Numbered from the stretch's first letter, positions 1 through 10,183 are shown. The stretch is DNA of 64,000 bases from Gillisella vitis (GCA_009744235.1 WPHV01000009.1:62001-126000); one strand, 5' to 3'. Numbers and translations: made by a program. Notes: generated by a model from the sequence alone, not told the origin.

Positions 1-3
1 CAT
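1..3 (-). CDS. Possible start codon of a gene running off the left edge
   Basis: On the minus strand positions 3 to 1 read ATG, preceded by AAGAGGGACCT, a good Shine-Dalgarno sequence at normal distance. A gene transcribed leftwards could therefore begin at the very edge, divergent from the operon that starts at 290. Nothing of the protein beyond the first codon is visible, so the call depends only on the ribosome binding site. Confidence 0.3.
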
Positions 4-193
4 AGGTCCCTCTTGCCCAACCGCGAACATGTTCAGCGGCTGCCATCTTTCGCCGGGACTATTGCCGATGCCCGCCGGCAGAGCAAGGCAGCGCGGAAAA
101 CGGGGCAGACTTGCCCACACCATTGGCATGTCCTGCCGATATCGCAGGCAAGTCGCCCATGAAATAAACAGAATGATAGAACGATAAAATAAA

Positions 194-236
194 ATTGTTC
201 AACAATATTGACGGAATTGTGAAACGTGGCAGACTA
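194..236 (+). promoter_or_regulatory. Candidate operator and promoter of the 5-oxoproline operon
   Basis: A perfect palindrome ATTGTT-C-AACAAT lies at 194-206. It is followed at 208-213 by TTGACG, a 17-base spacer, and AGACTA at 231-236, which together resemble a sigma-70 promoter. The palindrome abuts the -35 box and could be a regulator binding site, for example for an IclR/KipR or GntR type protein. No regulator gene is present in the visible part of the operon. Inferred from sequence pattern only. Confidence 0.35.
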
Positions 237-289
237 GCTGCATGGATCATCCGCAGAGGGGCGGATGACGATGACCATGGAGCCTCCCA

Positions 290-1567
290 ATGGCGCAGAA
301 CCACGTCCCAGCGCGCGATACGCAGAAGATCGCCGTGACAAATAATTCAGGTCCGCAATCCCCCAAAACCCGTCGCGGCGCGCTGACAGCGGCGGTTTTC
401 CTGATGGCAACATCGGCGATCGGGCCGGGCTTCATTACCCAGACCGCCACCTTTACCGCGACCATGGGGGCAGCCTTTGCGTTCGGCATCCTGGCCTCGA
501 TCATCATCGACTTCGTCGTCCAGTTGAATATCTGGCGGATCGTCACACTCACCCGGATGCGCGCCTCAGATATTGCCAATGCCGCCATTCCCGGCTCCGG
601 CTATCTGCTTGCCGTTCTGGTCATTATCGGCGGGCTGTTCTTCAATATCGGCAATATCGGCGGCACAGGCCTTGGCCTCAACGCCATGCTCGGCCTTGAC
701 CCTAAATGGGGCGGCGCCATCAGCGCCCTGCTCTCCATTGGCATTTTCCTATCAAAGCGCGCAGGGCTGGCAATCGACCGCTTCATCATCGTCGCAGGCG
801 TGCTGATGATCGCCCTGACGCTGTTTGTCGCCTATGTATCCGGCCCGCCACTGTTAGAGGCGCTACGCCAGACGATCCTGCCCGACACCATCAATTTTGC
901 CACCATCACCACCATTGTCGGCGGCACGGTTGGCGGTTACATCACCTATTCCGGTGCGCATCGCCTGCTGGACAAGGGCACCGTCGGCATTGAAAATCTC
1001 GGTGCCGTCAACCGCGCCGCCCTGACCGGCATCGCCGTGACTGGCGTCATGCGTTATGTGCTGTTTTTGGCTGTGCTGGGCGTCGTCGCCAGCGGCGTGG
1101 TCATCGACATTTCCGGCAAAAGCGCCAATCCGGCCGCGCAAGCCTTCCAGAGTGCAGCCGGTAATATCGGACTTCGCCTGTTCGGCGTGATCTTCTGGGC
1201 CGCCGCCATCACCAGCGTCATCGGCGCAGCGTATACATCGGTCTCGTTCCTGACCGCCTTCAAGCAGGATATGAGCGAGCGGGCGCGCAATCTCGCCACC
1301 GTGGCATTCATCGCCATTTCGCTGTTCTTCTACATCATCATGACCACCCCGCCCGCGCAAATGCTGGTCTTCGTTGGTGGCCTGAACGGGCTGATCCTGC
1401 CCATCGGTCTATCAATTTTCATCTATGCGGCCTGGGCGCGCGCCGACCTGATGGGCGGCTATCGTTATCCGCGCTGGCTATTGATCCTCGGTGTCCTCAC
1501 CTGCGCGCTGACATGGTACATGGCTTACAAATCGGTCGGGCCAATCTTCGCCCTGCTTGGCTTGTAA
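290..1567 (+). CDS. NRAMP-like membrane carrier (YcsG type) of a 5-oxoproline operon
   Basis: This 425-residue membrane protein has about eleven hydrophobic segments and NRAMP-like sequence, close to B. subtilis YcsG, which is also encoded beside the PxpA gene. ATG at 290 is chosen because GGAG lies seven bases upstream. The first helix reads [16 protein letters not shown], so the metal-binding DPGN motif of true NRAMP manganese/iron carriers is absent. The region near residue 225 reads [12 protein letters not shown] in place of a typical metal-site helix. Within this operon it more likely moves an organic substrate, perhaps 5-oxoproline or a related lactam, than a metal ion; that is inference. 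First gene of a five-gene same-strand run with short gaps. Confidence 0.8.
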   Translation: MAQNHVPARDTQKIAVTNNSGPQSPKTRRGALTAAVFLMATSAIGPGFITQTATFTATMGAAFAFGILASIIIDFVVQLNIWRIVTLTRMRASDIANAAIPGSGYLLAVLVIIGGLFFNIGNIGGTGLGLNAMLGLDPKWGGAISALLSIGIFLSKRAGLAIDRFIIVAGVLMIALTLFVAYVSGPPLLEALRQTILPDTINFATITTIVGGTVGGYITYSGAHRLLDKGTVGIENLGAVNRAALTGIAVTGVMRYVLFLAVLGVVASGVVIDISGKSANPAAQAFQSAAGNIGLRLFGVIFWAAAITSVIGAAYTSVSFLTAFKQDMSERARNLATVAFIAISLFFYIIMTTPPAQMLVFVGGLNGLILPIGLSIFIYAAWARADLMGGYRYPRWLLILGVLTCALTWYMAYKSVGPIFALLGL

Positions 1568-1599
1568 CAGCTGAAGCTTTAAACAAGGAAGGAAAGCAC

Positions 1600-2364
1600 A
1601 TGGCTGCCATCGATCTCAACAGCGACCTTGGGGAAAGCTACGGCGCATGGAGCATGGGCGACGATGCGGCCATGCTGGCCGTGGTTTCCAGCGCCAATAT
1701 TGCCTGCGGTTTTCATGCGGGCGACCCGTCCGGCATCTGGAAAACCGTTAAGGCCGCCGCTGAAAATGGCGTATCGATCGGCGCCCATGTGTCCTATCCT
1801 GATCGCGTCGGCTTTGGCCGGCGCGACATGGACGTGACCAGTGAAGAGCTGATCGCCGACGTGATCTACCAGATCGGCGCCCTGAAAGGCATGGCGGCGG
1901 CGGCCAACACCCGCGTCACCTACGTCAAGCCGCATGGGGCGCTCTATAACCGGATCGCCAATGATGCCCGTCAGGGCCAGGCGGTGATCGATGCCGTCAA
2001 AGCCATCGATCCCTCGCTGGTGCTGATGGGACTGGCCGGAGCACCCATCCTTAATCTCGCCCGCACGTCCGGCCTGAGCACCGTGGCGGAAGCCTTTGCC
2101 GACCGCGCCTATACGCCGGAAGGCCAGCTCGTCTCGCGCCGGGAAGCGGGGGCTGTTCTGCATGACGCGGAAAAGATCGCCAGCCGCATGGTGCAGCTTG
2201 CCCGCCAAGGCACGTTGGAAGCCATCGATGGCAGCGTGATCAAGGTCGAGGCGCAATCGATCTGCGTGCATGGCGATAGCCCTGGTGCCGTTTCTATTGC
2301 CCAGGAAATCCGCAGGCGATTCGAGGCTGAGGGCATTGCCGTCCAGCCGTTTGTAACTGCATAG
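1600..2364 (+). CDS. pxpA: 5-oxoprolinase subunit A (LamB/YcsF family)
   Basis: The 254-residue protein belongs to the LamB/YcsF family. PxpA acts with PxpB and PxpC in the ATP-dependent opening of 5-oxoproline to glutamate. Family hallmarks are the N-terminal DLNSDLGE, then [12 protein letters not shown] and [15 protein letters not shown], all expected near the active site. ATG at 1600 follows AAGGAAGG; an upstream in-frame start at 1513 would overlap the carrier gene and has no such site. Length is normal for the family. It lies 32 bases after the carrier gene and 11 before the UPF0317 gene, so co-transcription is very likely. Confidence 0.93.
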   Translation: MAAIDLNSDLGESYGAWSMGDDAAMLAVVSSANIACGFHAGDPSGIWKTVKAAAENGVSIGAHVSYPDRVGFGRRDMDVTSEELIADVIYQIGALKGMAAAANTRVTYVKPHGALYNRIANDARQGQAVIDAVKAIDPSLVLMGLAGAPILNLARTSGLSTVAEAFADRAYTPEGQLVSRREAGAVLHDAEKIASRMVQLARQGTLEAIDGSVIKVEAQSICVHGDSPGAVSIAQEIRRRFEAEGIAVQPFVTA

Positions 2365-2375
2365 GGAGAGAGGCG

Positions 2376-3182
2376 ATGATTGCCTTGAAGCATCTGGCAC
2401 ATTGGGATGTCGAACCGGCGCGCGCCGCCCGTACCCGTTATCGCAGTGGCGCTGTGGAACCGACATCCGGCGTCGCCCCCGGCTTTACCCAGGCCAATAT
2501 GATCGTCCTGCCGCGCGACTGGGCCTTTGACTTCCTGCTCTATGCGCAACGCAATCCCAAGGCCTGCCCGGTCCTTGATGTCTCCGATCCCGGTTCGCAT
2601 CTGACCGAACTCGCCAAGGGCGCCGATCTGCGCACCGATCTGCCGCTCTACCGGATCTGGCGCGATGGCAAGCTGGCGGAGGAAACACCCGACGCCACCG
2701 CCGCCTGGGCCGAGCATCCCGATCTCGTCAGCTTCCTGATCGGATGCAGCTTCACCTTCGAGACGCCGATGGTGGAAGCGGGTATCGAGATCCGCCACAT
2801 GACAGATAAAAGCAATGTGCCGATGTATCTGACCAATCAACCCTGCCGCCCGGCAGGCCGTTTGCATGGCAATATGGTGGTGTCGATGCGACCAATCCCA
2901 GCCTCGCGGGTTGCCGATGCCGCGACGATTTCCGGTCGGTTCCCGGCGGTGCATGGTGCGCCGGTTCATGTTGGTGCACCGGAACAGATCGGCATTGCCG
3001 ATCTGGCCAAACCGCAATTCGGTGATCCCGTCCGCATCGAGCCGGGCGAAGTGCCGGTGTTCTGGGCCTGTGGCGTCACCCCGCAAGCCGCTGTGATGGC
3101 GTCGGGCGTCCCCTTTGCCATCACCCATGCGCCCGGCCATATGTTCATCACCGATATTCCCGATGCCGCCTATCACGCCTGA
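2376..3182 (+). CDS. UPF0317 / DUF1445 putative hydro-lyase (YcsI type)
   Basis: A soluble 268-residue protein of the UPF0317 (DUF1445, YcsI) family, often annotated as a putative hydro-lyase without proof. A related region forms part of mammalian D-glutamate cyclase, which makes 5-oxo-D-proline, so this family is linked to 5-oxoproline chemistry. Conserved features include VLDVSDPGS near residue 65, [10 protein letters not shown] near 124 and the C-terminal [15 protein letters not shown] at 2376 follows GGGAGAGAGG. The gene is 7 bases from the fused PxpBC gene. The reaction here is unknown; handling D-glutamate or D-5-oxoproline is a reasonable guess. Confidence 0.82.
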   Translation: MIALKHLAHWDVEPARAARTRYRSGAVEPTSGVAPGFTQANMIVLPRDWAFDFLLYAQRNPKACPVLDVSDPGSHLTELAKGADLRTDLPLYRIWRDGKLAEETPDATAAWAEHPDLVSFLIGCSFTFETPMVEAGIEIRHMTDKSNVPMYLTNQPCRPAGRLHGNMVVSMRPIPASRVADAATISGRFPAVHGAPVHVGAPEQIGIADLAKPQFGDPVRIEPGEVPVFWACGVTPQAAVMASGVPFAITHAPGHMFITDIPDAAYHA

Positions 3183-3189
3183 GGTTCCG

Positions 3190-4827
3190 ATGCGCTTTCT
3201 CCCCGTCAGCCTGACGACGATGCTGGTCGAGCTTGCCGATCTCGATGAAACCCTGGCTCTGTTTGCCTCGCTTCAGGCAAACCCCGTCGCCGGCATCGAT
3301 GAAATGGTGCCCGCCGCCCGCACCTTGATGATCCGGTTTCGCCCACAGACCATCTGTGCGGAAGCCCTGGCGGCTGAGGTCAGCACCCACGACCTGTCGG
3401 CCAAACTGGCACCATCCGATCATCTGGTCGAAATACCCGTAGACTATGACGGCGAAGATCTGGCCGACGTGGCGGAACTGACCGGACTTGCCGTGGAAGA
3501 GGTTATTCGACGCCATACGGAAAGCACGTTTACCGTTGCATTTTGTGGCTTTGCGCCGGGCTTCGGCTATCTCGTCGGTGGCGACCCTGCCTTGCACGTG
3601 CCGCGCCGCAAAAGCCCGCGCACCCGCATTCCCGCTGGCGCTGTGGCGCTGGCAGGCGCCTTCAGCGGGGTCTATCCGCAGGCCAGCCCCGGAGGCTGGC
3701 AAATCATCGGCGTCACACCGGTGAAAATGTGGGATCTCAGCCGCGATCCGCCAGCACTGTTTCAGCCCGGCTATCAGGTGCGCTTCACCGATATGGCGAA
3801 AGCGGTCTATCCGGTTGTTATTCCTGCAAGCGATGCAGCCCCTAGCAATCCGGCTGATGGGTTTTCCGAGACGAATGGCGCGGCGCATTTTACCGTGCTT
3901 GCCGCCCCCATGCCTGCGGTATTCCAGGACCTTGGCCGTCTTGGCCAGACAGGCCAGGGCGTTTCCGCCTCGGGCGCTCTGGACCAGGGGGCCTTGAAGG
4001 CTGCCAATCGCGTGGTGGGCAATCCGGCAGGCGTTCCGTGTCTGGAAATCACGCTTGGTGGCTTTTCTTTTGAAAGCGATAGACGCGCGGTCATTGCGCT
4101 GACCGGTGCGCCCTGCCCGGTCACCATTCGGGATGCCTCTGGCCGAGTCACTCAGGCTGAAACCTATCAGCCGATTGCGCTGGAACCCGGCGACACCGTC
4201 AGCCTTGGCCAACCTCCACAGGGCATGCGCAGCTATCTTGCCGTGCGGGGTGGCTTTGCGGTCCAGCCAGTGCTGGGCAGCTATGCCACGGATACGCTGG
4301 CCGTCGTCGGCCCTGAAGCGGTGACGGCAGGCACTGTTTTGACGCTGAAGGGCAGCAGCGAGGGTCTCACCTCCGTTTCCCTGCATGAATCTCCACCGCA
4401 GAACCTGCCGAGCGCAGGCGATATCGTCACGCTGGACGTCGTGCTTGGCCCGCGCACCGACTGGTTTACCGAAAGGGGTCTGGCGACGCTGACGGACCAG
4501 CTTTGGCAGGTGACGCCGCAATCCAGCCGCGTCGGCATCCGGCTAGCGGGCGACATGCCGCTGGAACGGATCGATAGCGCCGAACTGCCGAGCGAAGGCA
4601 CCGCCACCGGTGCCATTCAGGTTCCCCATAGCGGCCAGCCGGTGCTGTTTCTCGCCGACCATCCGCTGACCGGCGGCTATCCTGTCATCGGCACGGTTGC
4701 CGAATATCATCTGGATCTTGCGGGACAGATCCCGATCAACGCCCGCATCCGCTTTCGGCCCATTGCCCCTTTCGCAGACATCGCCCCTGCCCCCACCCCT
4801 GTCCTTGGCCCTGCCGCGAACGCATAA
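3190..4827 (+). CDS. Fused 5-oxoprolinase subunits B and C (KipI-KipA / AHS1-AHS2)
   Basis: The 545-residue protein joins two domains usually encoded separately. Residues about 1-225 are the KipI/AHS1 (PxpB) domain, with [11 protein letters not shown] near 117-127 and the [12 protein letters not shown] stretch. Residues about 235-540 are the KipA/AHS2 (PxpC) domain, with FQDLGRLG and [16 protein letters not shown]. The same AHS1-AHS2 pair forms the carboxyltransferase part of urea carboxylase. ATG at 3190 follows GAGG; the longer in-frame start at 3115 lies inside the preceding gene and is rejected. Downstream 20 bases is a biotin carboxylase-BCCP gene, which would supply the remaining urea-carboxylase-like domains. 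Confidence 0.9.
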   Translation: MRFLPVSLTTMLVELADLDETLALFASLQANPVAGIDEMVPAARTLMIRFRPQTICAEALAAEVSTHDLSAKLAPSDHLVEIPVDYDGEDLADVAELTGLAVEEVIRRHTESTFTVAFCGFAPGFGYLVGGDPALHVPRRKSPRTRIPAGAVALAGAFSGVYPQASPGGWQIIGVTPVKMWDLSRDPPALFQPGYQVRFTDMAKAVYPVVIPASDAAPSNPADGFSETNGAAHFTVLAAPMPAVFQDLGRLGQTGQGVSASGALDQGALKAANRVVGNPAGVPCLEITLGGFSFESDRRAVIALTGAPCPVTIRDASGRVTQAETYQPIALEPGDTVSLGQPPQGMRSYLAVRGGFAVQPVLGSYATDTLAVVGPEAVTAGTVLTLKGSSEGLTSVSLHESPPQNLPSAGDIVTLDVVLGPRTDWFTERGLATLTDQLWQVTPQSSRVGIRLAGDMPLERIDSAELPSEGTATGAIQVPHSGQPVLFLADHPLTGGYPVIGTVAEYHLDLAGQIPINARIRFRPIAPFADIAPAPTPVLGPAANA

Positions 4828-4847
4828 CGATAAAAGAGGAGACACCG

Positions 4848-6584
4848 ATGAAGAAAGTACTGATCGCCAACCGGGGCGAAATCGCCGTTCGCATCATCCG
4901 CGCCTGTCGCGATTACGGGCTGCAATCGGTCGCGGTCTATGCCGATCCGGATATTGACGCATTGTTCGTGCAGCTTGCCGATGAGGCCTATGGGCTGTCC
5001 GGCGCCAAGCCGTCAGAGACCTATCTCGATATCGCCAAGCTGATCGATATTGCCAAACGATCCGGGGCAGACGCCGTCCATCCCGGCTATGGTTTTCTGT
5101 CGGAGCGCGCCGAATTTGCGCGCGCGGTGATTGATGCCGGTCTGACCTGGATCGGCCCCGATCCGCAGGTTATCGAAGCGCTGGGCGACAAGGTCGAGGC
5201 ACGGCGGATTGCCACCAGCGTCGGCGCGCCACTGGTGGCAGGCAGCGACGGGCCGGTGGACACCGCCGAGGAGGTCATTGCCTTTGCCATGCGCCACGGC
5301 CTGCCGGTCGCCATCAAGGCGGCCCATGGCGGCGGTGGACGTGGATTGAAAGTCGCCTGGAAAATGGAAGAAATCCCGGAGCTTTACGCATCGGCTGTGC
5401 GCGAAGCGACCGTGGCTTTTGGCCGGGGCGAATGCTTTCTGGAACGCTTCCTCGACCGGCCCCGCCATATCGAAGCGCAGGTGATTGCCGATAAGCACGG
5501 CACCGTGCTGGTGCTCGGCACCCGCGATTGCTCTTTGCAGCGGCGAAACCAGAAACTGGTGGAAGAGGCTCCTGCCCCCTTCCTCACCGATGCTCAACGC
5601 CAATCCATCCACGATGCCGCCAAGGCGATCTGCGCGGCAGCGGGCTATAGTGGTGCAGGAACGGTGGAATTCCTGCTGGGCGTTGACGGCACGATTTCCT
5701 TCCTCGAGGTGAATACCCGGCTACAGGTCGAGCATACGGTGACGGAAGAAACCACTGGCATTGATCTCGTCATCGAACAGTTCCGAATTGCAGAAGGCCT
5801 GCCGTTGGCGATCACGCAAACACCGGTCCCACGCGGCCATTCCATTGAGTTTCGCATCAATGCCGAAGATCCGGGCCGTGGGTTTCTACCGACACCGGGC
5901 ACGATCACCCGGTTTGCGGCCCCGTCCGGCCCCGGCGTGCGGCTCGACAGTGGCGTCGATACCGGCTCCACCATTCCCGGCGTCTATGATTCGCTGATGG
6001 CCAAGCTGATCGTCACCGGTGCCACCCGCGAGCAAGCCTTGCAAAGGGCAAGACGCGCCCTGAAGGAATTTCAGATCGAAGGCGTGGCGACAGTGCTGCC
6101 CTTCCACCGTGCAGCCATGGAAACCGCCGATTTCATCGGCACTGATGGTTTCAAGGTCCATACCCGCTGGATCGAAACCGACTTCGCCGCCATGCCTGAA
6201 GCGGCCATACGGCCGGAGCCGGTCGCCGACACGTCGCTGATCCGCACCCATGTAGAAATCGATGGCAAGCGCCATGCCCTCGGCATTCCGGTCCAGCTTC
6301 TCGCCGGGCTTGGCAGTTTGTCGGTCAATGCCGGACAGGCAGCTACAGGCGATGCCGGGAACTCGCCGGAAAAAGGCGCGATCACCGCCCCGGTGTCCGG
6401 CACGGTTCAGTCTTTCAAGGTGAAGGATGGAGATCGGGTTGCGGCAGGTGATCTTCTCGCTGTCATGGAGGCGATGAAGATGGAAACGCAGATCATGGCG
6501 ACAACAGCCGGAACCGTCAGTCTCGTTGCCAGCGAAGGCGATTATCTGGCGGCGGGAAGCCTGCTCTTGAAGATTATCGCGTAA
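4848..6584 (+). CDS. Biotin carboxylase with C-terminal biotinyl domain
   Basis: The 578-residue protein fuses a biotin carboxylase (residues about 1-450) to a biotinyl carrier domain (about 505-578). [18 protein letters not shown] opens the protein, HGGGGRGLK is the ATP-grasp glycine loop near 163-171, and [12 protein letters not shown] lies near 286. EAMKMET near 541-547 holds the biotinylated lysine at about 544. It would carboxylate its own biotin with ATP and bicarbonate. No acyl-CoA carboxyltransferase lies beside it; the neighbour carries AHS1-AHS2 instead. AAGAGGAGA precedes ATG 4848. It closes the operon. A housekeeping AccC role is unlikely because AccC lacks a fused BCCP. Confidence 0.9.
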   Translation: MKKVLIANRGEIAVRIIRACRDYGLQSVAVYADPDIDALFVQLADEAYGLSGAKPSETYLDIAKLIDIAKRSGADAVHPGYGFLSERAEFARAVIDAGLTWIGPDPQVIEALGDKVEARRIATSVGAPLVAGSDGPVDTAEEVIAFAMRHGLPVAIKAAHGGGGRGLKVAWKMEEIPELYASAVREATVAFGRGECFLERFLDRPRHIEAQVIADKHGTVLVLGTRDCSLQRRNQKLVEEAPAPFLTDAQRQSIHDAAKAICAAAGYSGAGTVEFLLGVDGTISFLEVNTRLQVEHTVTEETTGIDLVIEQFRIAEGLPLAITQTPVPRGHSIEFRINAEDPGRGFLPTPGTITRFAAPSGPGVRLDSGVDTGSTIPGVYDSLMAKLIVTGATREQALQRARRALKEFQIEGVATVLPFHRAAMETADFIGTDGFKVHTRWIETDFAAMPEAAIRPEPVADTSLIRTHVEIDGKRHALGIPVQLLAGLGSLSVNAGQAATGDAGNSPEKGAITAPVSGTVQSFKVKDGDRVAAGDLLAVMEAMKMETQIMATTAGTVSLVASEGDYLAAGSLLLKIIA

Positions 6585-6600
6585 CGACGTTTAATTTTCT

Positions 6601-6626
6601 CCACCCTTGGAACAACCCAAGGGTGG
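6601..6626. terminator. Convergent hairpin between biotin carboxylase and polyamine genes
   Basis: A perfect 10-base-pair stem CCACCCTTGG / CCAAGGGTGG with a six-base loop sits between two convergent genes ending at 6584 and 6652. There is no strong U-tract, but the location fits a shared terminator. Confidence 0.6.
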
Positions 6627-6651
6627 AGACGGGCAATGCCGTTTCAAAAAA

Positions 6652-7893
6652 TCAGGCGAAATCCAGCGCGCGGTCGCCGTCTTCATCCTTGATGCGGGTT
6701 GGCAGGCCGATATGGTTGAGGATGTTGAGGAAAGGCCGTGGCGGCAATTCTTCGACATTGGCCATTTTCTTCACGTCCCATTCGCCGGTTGCCACCAGCA
6801 TGGCAGCCGCGACGGGCGGAACGCCAGCCGTGTAGGAAATGCCCTGGGAGCCGACTTCGTTATAGGCTTCCTTATGATCGGCGACATTGTAGATGAAGAC
6901 GGTCTTTTCCTTGCCGTCCTTCAGCCCCTTCATATAGTCACCAATGCAGGTCTTGCCTTCATAGTCGGGCGCCAGCGATGACGGGTCGGGCAGGCAAGCC
7001 TTGACCACTTTCAGCGGCACGACGTCCGAGCCATCGGCCAGCTTGACCGGCTGCTCGGACAGGAGACCAATGCTCTTCAGCACGGTAAACACATTGATAT
7101 AGTGATCGCCGAAGCCCATCCAGAAGCGCACATCGGCGCCGTCCATGTTCTTGGCCAATGAATGCACTTCGTCATGACCGCAGAGATAGGCGCGGCGCGT
7201 GCCAACCACCGGCAGGTCGTAGTCCTTGCCGATCTCGAACATCTTGTTGACCTGCCATTCGCCCTTCTGCCAGGAATAGACGACGCCGGTAAACTCACGG
7301 AAATTGATTTCTGGATCAAAATTGGTGGCGAAATATTTGCCATGGCTGCCAGCATTGATATCGACGATATCGACATCCGTGACCTTGTCGAGATATTCAT
7401 CCTTGGCAAGGCGGGCATAGGCATTGACCACGCCGGGATCGAACCCAGCGCCGAGAATGGCGGTAATGCCCTTCTCTTCACACTCAGCGGCCCGCTTCCA
7501 TTCGTAGTTTCCGTACCATGGCGGCGTTTCACAGATCTTGTTCGGCTCTTCGTGGATCGCCGTGTCGATATAGGCAACGCCGGTATCCATGCAGGCGCGC
7601 AGCACCGACATATTGAGGAAGGCGGTGCCGACATTGATAACGATCTGCGAGCCGGTCTTTTCGATCAGCGCCTTGGTGGCGTCGATATCCAGCGCGTCAA
7701 GCGCATGGCCTTCCAGCACGCCCGGCTGTTTCATCGCCTTTTTCTCATGCACGGAGGCGATGATGGCGTCACATTTGCCCTTGGTGCGCGAGGCGATATG
7801 GATATCACCCAGCACGTCGTTGTTCTGGGCGCATTTATGCGCAACGACCTGGGCGACGCCGCCAGCGCCGATAATGAGCACGTTCTTCTTCAT
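6652..7893 (-). CDS. Carboxynorspermidine/carboxyspermidine dehydrogenase
   Basis: A 413-residue saccharopine-dehydrogenase-like enzyme. The N-terminal Rossmann motif is VLIIGAGGVAQV. Together with the decarboxylase encoded just upstream it fits the alternative spermidine route, in which putrescine is condensed with aspartate semialdehyde using NADPH to give carboxyspermidine. GAGFDPGVVNAYAR near 150 and the DINAGSHGKYFATNFDPEIN region near 190-210 match this subfamily rather than lysine catabolism. The gene follows the decarboxylase gene by about 40 bases and is probably co-transcribed. Length is normal. A rightward convergent gene ends 67 bases away. Confidence 0.87.
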   Translation of the reverse strand: MKKNVLIIGAGGVAQVVAHKCAQNNDVLGDIHIASRTKGKCDAIIASVHEKKAMKQPGVLEGHALDALDIDATKALIEKTGSQIVINVGTAFLNMSVLRACMDTGVAYIDTAIHEEPNKICETPPWYGNYEWKRAAECEEKGITAILGAGFDPGVVNAYARLAKDEYLDKVTDVDIVDINAGSHGKYFATNFDPEINFREFTGVVYSWQKGEWQVNKMFEIGKDYDLPVVGTRRAYLCGHDEVHSLAKNMDGADVRFWMGFGDHYINVFTVLKSIGLLSEQPVKLADGSDVVPLKVVKACLPDPSSLAPDYEGKTCIGDYMKGLKDGKEKTVFIYNVADHKEAYNEVGSQGISYTAGVPPVAAAMLVATGEWDVKKMANVEELPPRPFLNILNHIGLPTRIKDEDGDRALDFA

Positions 7894-7931
7894 GATGCGG
7901 ACTAACTCCTTTTGTCCAATCGTCAGAAGCC

Positions 7932-9038
7932 TCAGGAGAGGCTTTGTTCAAAGTCCGCATAGGAAAACTCGCGGACAGTCCTGATGCTGCCATCCAGTTC
8001 ACGGATGGCGATGGACGGCATTTTCACGCCGTTAAACCAGTTCTTCTTGACCATCGTATAGCCTGCGGCATCCTGGATGGAAATCCGGTCGCCGACCTTC
8101 AAGGCTTCAGGGAAACGAAACTCGCCAAATACATCGCCAGCCAGGCACGATTTGCCGCAGATCATATAGCTGTGGTCGCCTGCATTCGGCTCCAGCTTGG
8201 CGGTTTCGCGGTAGATCAGCAGGTCGAGCATATGAGCCTCAATTGAGCTATCGACGATAGCGAGGTTCTTGCCATTATACAGCGTGTCCAGAACCGAAAC
8301 TTCCAGCGTCGTCGATTTGGTGATCGAGGCCTCACCCGGCTCCAGATAGACCTGGACGCCATAATGTCCCGAAAACCGCTTCAGCCGCTCGGCAAACTGC
8401 GCCAGCGGGTAATCTTCGCCGGTAAAGTGAATGCCGCCGCCAAGGCTGACCCATTCGGCACGATGCAAAAGCGCGCCGAATTTCGCCTCGATGTCAGCAA
8501 GCATGCTGTCGAACAGGGCGAAATCCTTGTTTTCGCAATTGTTATGGATCATGAAGCCGCTGATGCGGTCCATGACCTTTTCCACCTTGGCGGCATCCCA
8601 TTCCCCAAGCCGCGAAAACGGCCGGGCCGGATCGGCCAGATCAAAGCTGGAGGAGCTGACCTGCGGGTTCAGCCTCAAGCCACAGGTAATGCCGGAGGCC
8701 TTGTCACCATAGCGTTCCAACTGGCCTACCGAATTGAAGATGATCTTGTCGGCGTGGGAAATCACCTCGTCGATTTCATTATCGCCATAGGCAACGCTAT
8801 AGGCATGAGTCTCACCGCCGAATTTTTCGCGGCCAAGTCGGACCTCGTAAAGCGAGGACGAGGTGGTGCCATCCATATACTCGCGCATCAGGTCGAAGAC
8901 CGACCAGGTGGCAAAACATTTCAACGCCAGCAAAGCCTTGGCACCGGAGGTCTCGCGCAGAAGCGCAATCTTTTCCATATTGGAAAGAAGCTTGCTCTTG
9001 TCGATGAGATAAAACGGGGTCTGAAGCACGATGGCCAC
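7932..9038 (-). CDS. nspC: Carboxynorspermidine/carboxyspermidine decarboxylase
   Basis: A 368-residue PLP-dependent decarboxylase of the alanine-racemase fold (group IV). It removes the carboxyl group of carboxyspermidine to yield spermidine. LLALKCFATWS near 37-47 carries the expected Schiff-base lysine at residue 40, and GKSCLAGDVFGEF near 295 carries the conserved catalytic Cys and Asp of the C-terminal domain. The start is GTG at 9038, with GGAAAGGC directly upstream. First gene of the two-gene polyamine operon. The region to the divergent gene at 9293 holds the promoters and a repeat copy. Confidence 0.9.
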   Translation of the reverse strand: MAIVLQTPFYLIDKSKLLSNMEKIALLRETSGAKALLALKCFATWSVFDLMREYMDGTTSSSLYEVRLGREKFGGETHAYSVAYGDNEIDEVISHADKIIFNSVGQLERYGDKASGITCGLRLNPQVSSSSFDLADPARPFSRLGEWDAAKVEKVMDRISGFMIHNNCENKDFALFDSMLADIEAKFGALLHRAEWVSLGGGIHFTGEDYPLAQFAERLKRFSGHYGVQVYLEPGEASITKSTTLEVSVLDTLYNGKNLAIVDSSIEAHMLDLLIYRETAKLEPNAGDHSYMICGKSCLAGDVFGEFRFPEALKVGDRISIQDAAGYTMVKKNWFNGVKMPSIAIRELDGSIRTVREFSYADFEQSLS

Positions 9039-9187
9039 GCCTTTCCATGAATTCGAAGGGGTCGTTTAAGAAATCTGGCCCTTGAAGGCAAGTCGCTCCG
9101 GCCTTTTCCCGGAAAAATGCTTCAACCTGATGACACGACATTACTTTTTCATGCCGAAAAGGGCTTATATCCTCCCGGATGAAGATA

Positions 9188-9235
9188 TTACGAATATCTC
9201 AAATGCATCAGTGACTTGAGCTTGTCGCAAATTCG
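9188..9235 (-). repeat. RIME-like palindromic repeat, partial copy 1
   Basis: CGAATATCTCAA followed by ATGCATCAGTGAC and TTGAG matches, on the minus strand, the second palindrome of the fuller copies near 25509 and 39354. The far arm is degraded and the first palindrome is not recognisable. It lies between divergent genes. Confidence 0.7.
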
Positions 9236-9292
9236 AGCGGATTTTCGCCATGGAGATGCTAAAGACTGGCGGAAGCATTGCGGAGAAAGACC

Positions 9293-10183
9293 ATGATGGA
9301 CAAAGCGGTTCTGACGGATCATCGCGAATATTCTGCCGATCAGGGCAATCTTCTGGACACATGGTCCATTGAGGTCACTCCGCGAACAGCGGCGAAAATC
9401 GACAGTTTCCAGGCTCTGCTGCCAGCGGGTACCCGAATCTACATCGCCCATGTCGATGGTACGCCTTTCGAGGACATGGTTGCGACCGCCAGGCGCCTTC
9501 ACGAAGAAGGCTTTCCGGTCATGCCACATATTCCGGCCCGAAGCCTAGCCGATGCCACGCAACTGGAAGACCTGTTGAAGCAATACCGGGATGAAGCCGA
9601 TGTACGCCAGGCACTTCTGCTGGCTGGCGGCATTGCAAAGCCACGCGGCACGCTTTCCAGTTCGATAGAGCTGATTGAAACCGGGTTGTTTGACAGGCTC
9701 GGCTTTACCCGCCTGCATATTGCCGGCCACCCGGAAGGCAATCGCGATATCGATGCCGATGGCTCCACCACGCAAATCGATGCGGCGCTGCGCTGGAAGC
9801 TGGACTTCTCCAGCCGGACGGATGCGCAAATGGCCATTGTCACCCAATTTGCCTTCGACGCCAAAGTGATCATCGACTGGGCCGAGCGAATCGACGCACT
9901 CGGAATTGCATTGCCGATCCATGTCGGCATTGCCGGTCCCGCCAAGCTTCAGACACTGATCAAATATGCAATCTCCTGCGGCGTCGGCCCCTCCTTGAAA
10001 GTGCTGCAAAAACGCGCGCTCGACCTGCGTAAACTGCTGATGCCTTATGAGCCGACGGATATGGTTGGGCAATTGATCGCCTACAAGGCTGAAAATCCGC
10101 AGAGCAATATCAGTAAGCTGCATCTGTTTCCACTCGGCGGCATCGAGCCTGCGGCCCGTTGGATCGGCCAATACGCTCCTTGA
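9293..10183 (+). CDS. Methylenetetrahydrofolate reductase-like protein (MetF family)
   Basis: A 296-residue protein with the TIM-barrel pattern of methylenetetrahydrofolate reductases. IYIAHVDGTPFEDMV, VMPHIPAR, LLAGGIAKPRG and HIAGHPEGN follow the family order, and IVTQFAFD near 180 corresponds to a conserved strand. MetF enzymes use FAD to make 5-methyl-tetrahydrofolate. This is a divergent member and may instead run in the oxidative direction for one-carbon breakdown, as proposed for similar proteins in alphaproteobacteria. ATG 9293 follows GGAGAAAGA and is preferred over the TTG at 9278. Convergent with the ABC transporter operon that ends at 10190. The substrate is not certain. Confidence 0.75.
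   Translation: MMDKAVLTDHREYSADQGNLLDTWSIEVTPRTAAKIDSFQALLPAGTRIYIAHVDGTPFEDMVATARRLHEEGFPVMPHIPARSLADATQLEDLLKQYRDEADVRQALLLAGGIAKPRGTLSSSIELIETGLFDRLGFTRLHIAGHPEGNRDIDADGSTTQIDAALRWKLDFSSRTDAQMAIVTQFAFDAKVIIDWAERIDALGIALPIHVGIAGPAKLQTLIKYAISCGVGPSLKVLQKRALDLRKLLMPYEPTDMVGQLIAYKAENPQSNISKLHLFPLGGIEPAARWIGQYAP

Noticed and set aside
3148..4521. 457-codon minus-strand frame
   Set aside because: Antisense to the PxpBC fusion and without any recognisable domain.
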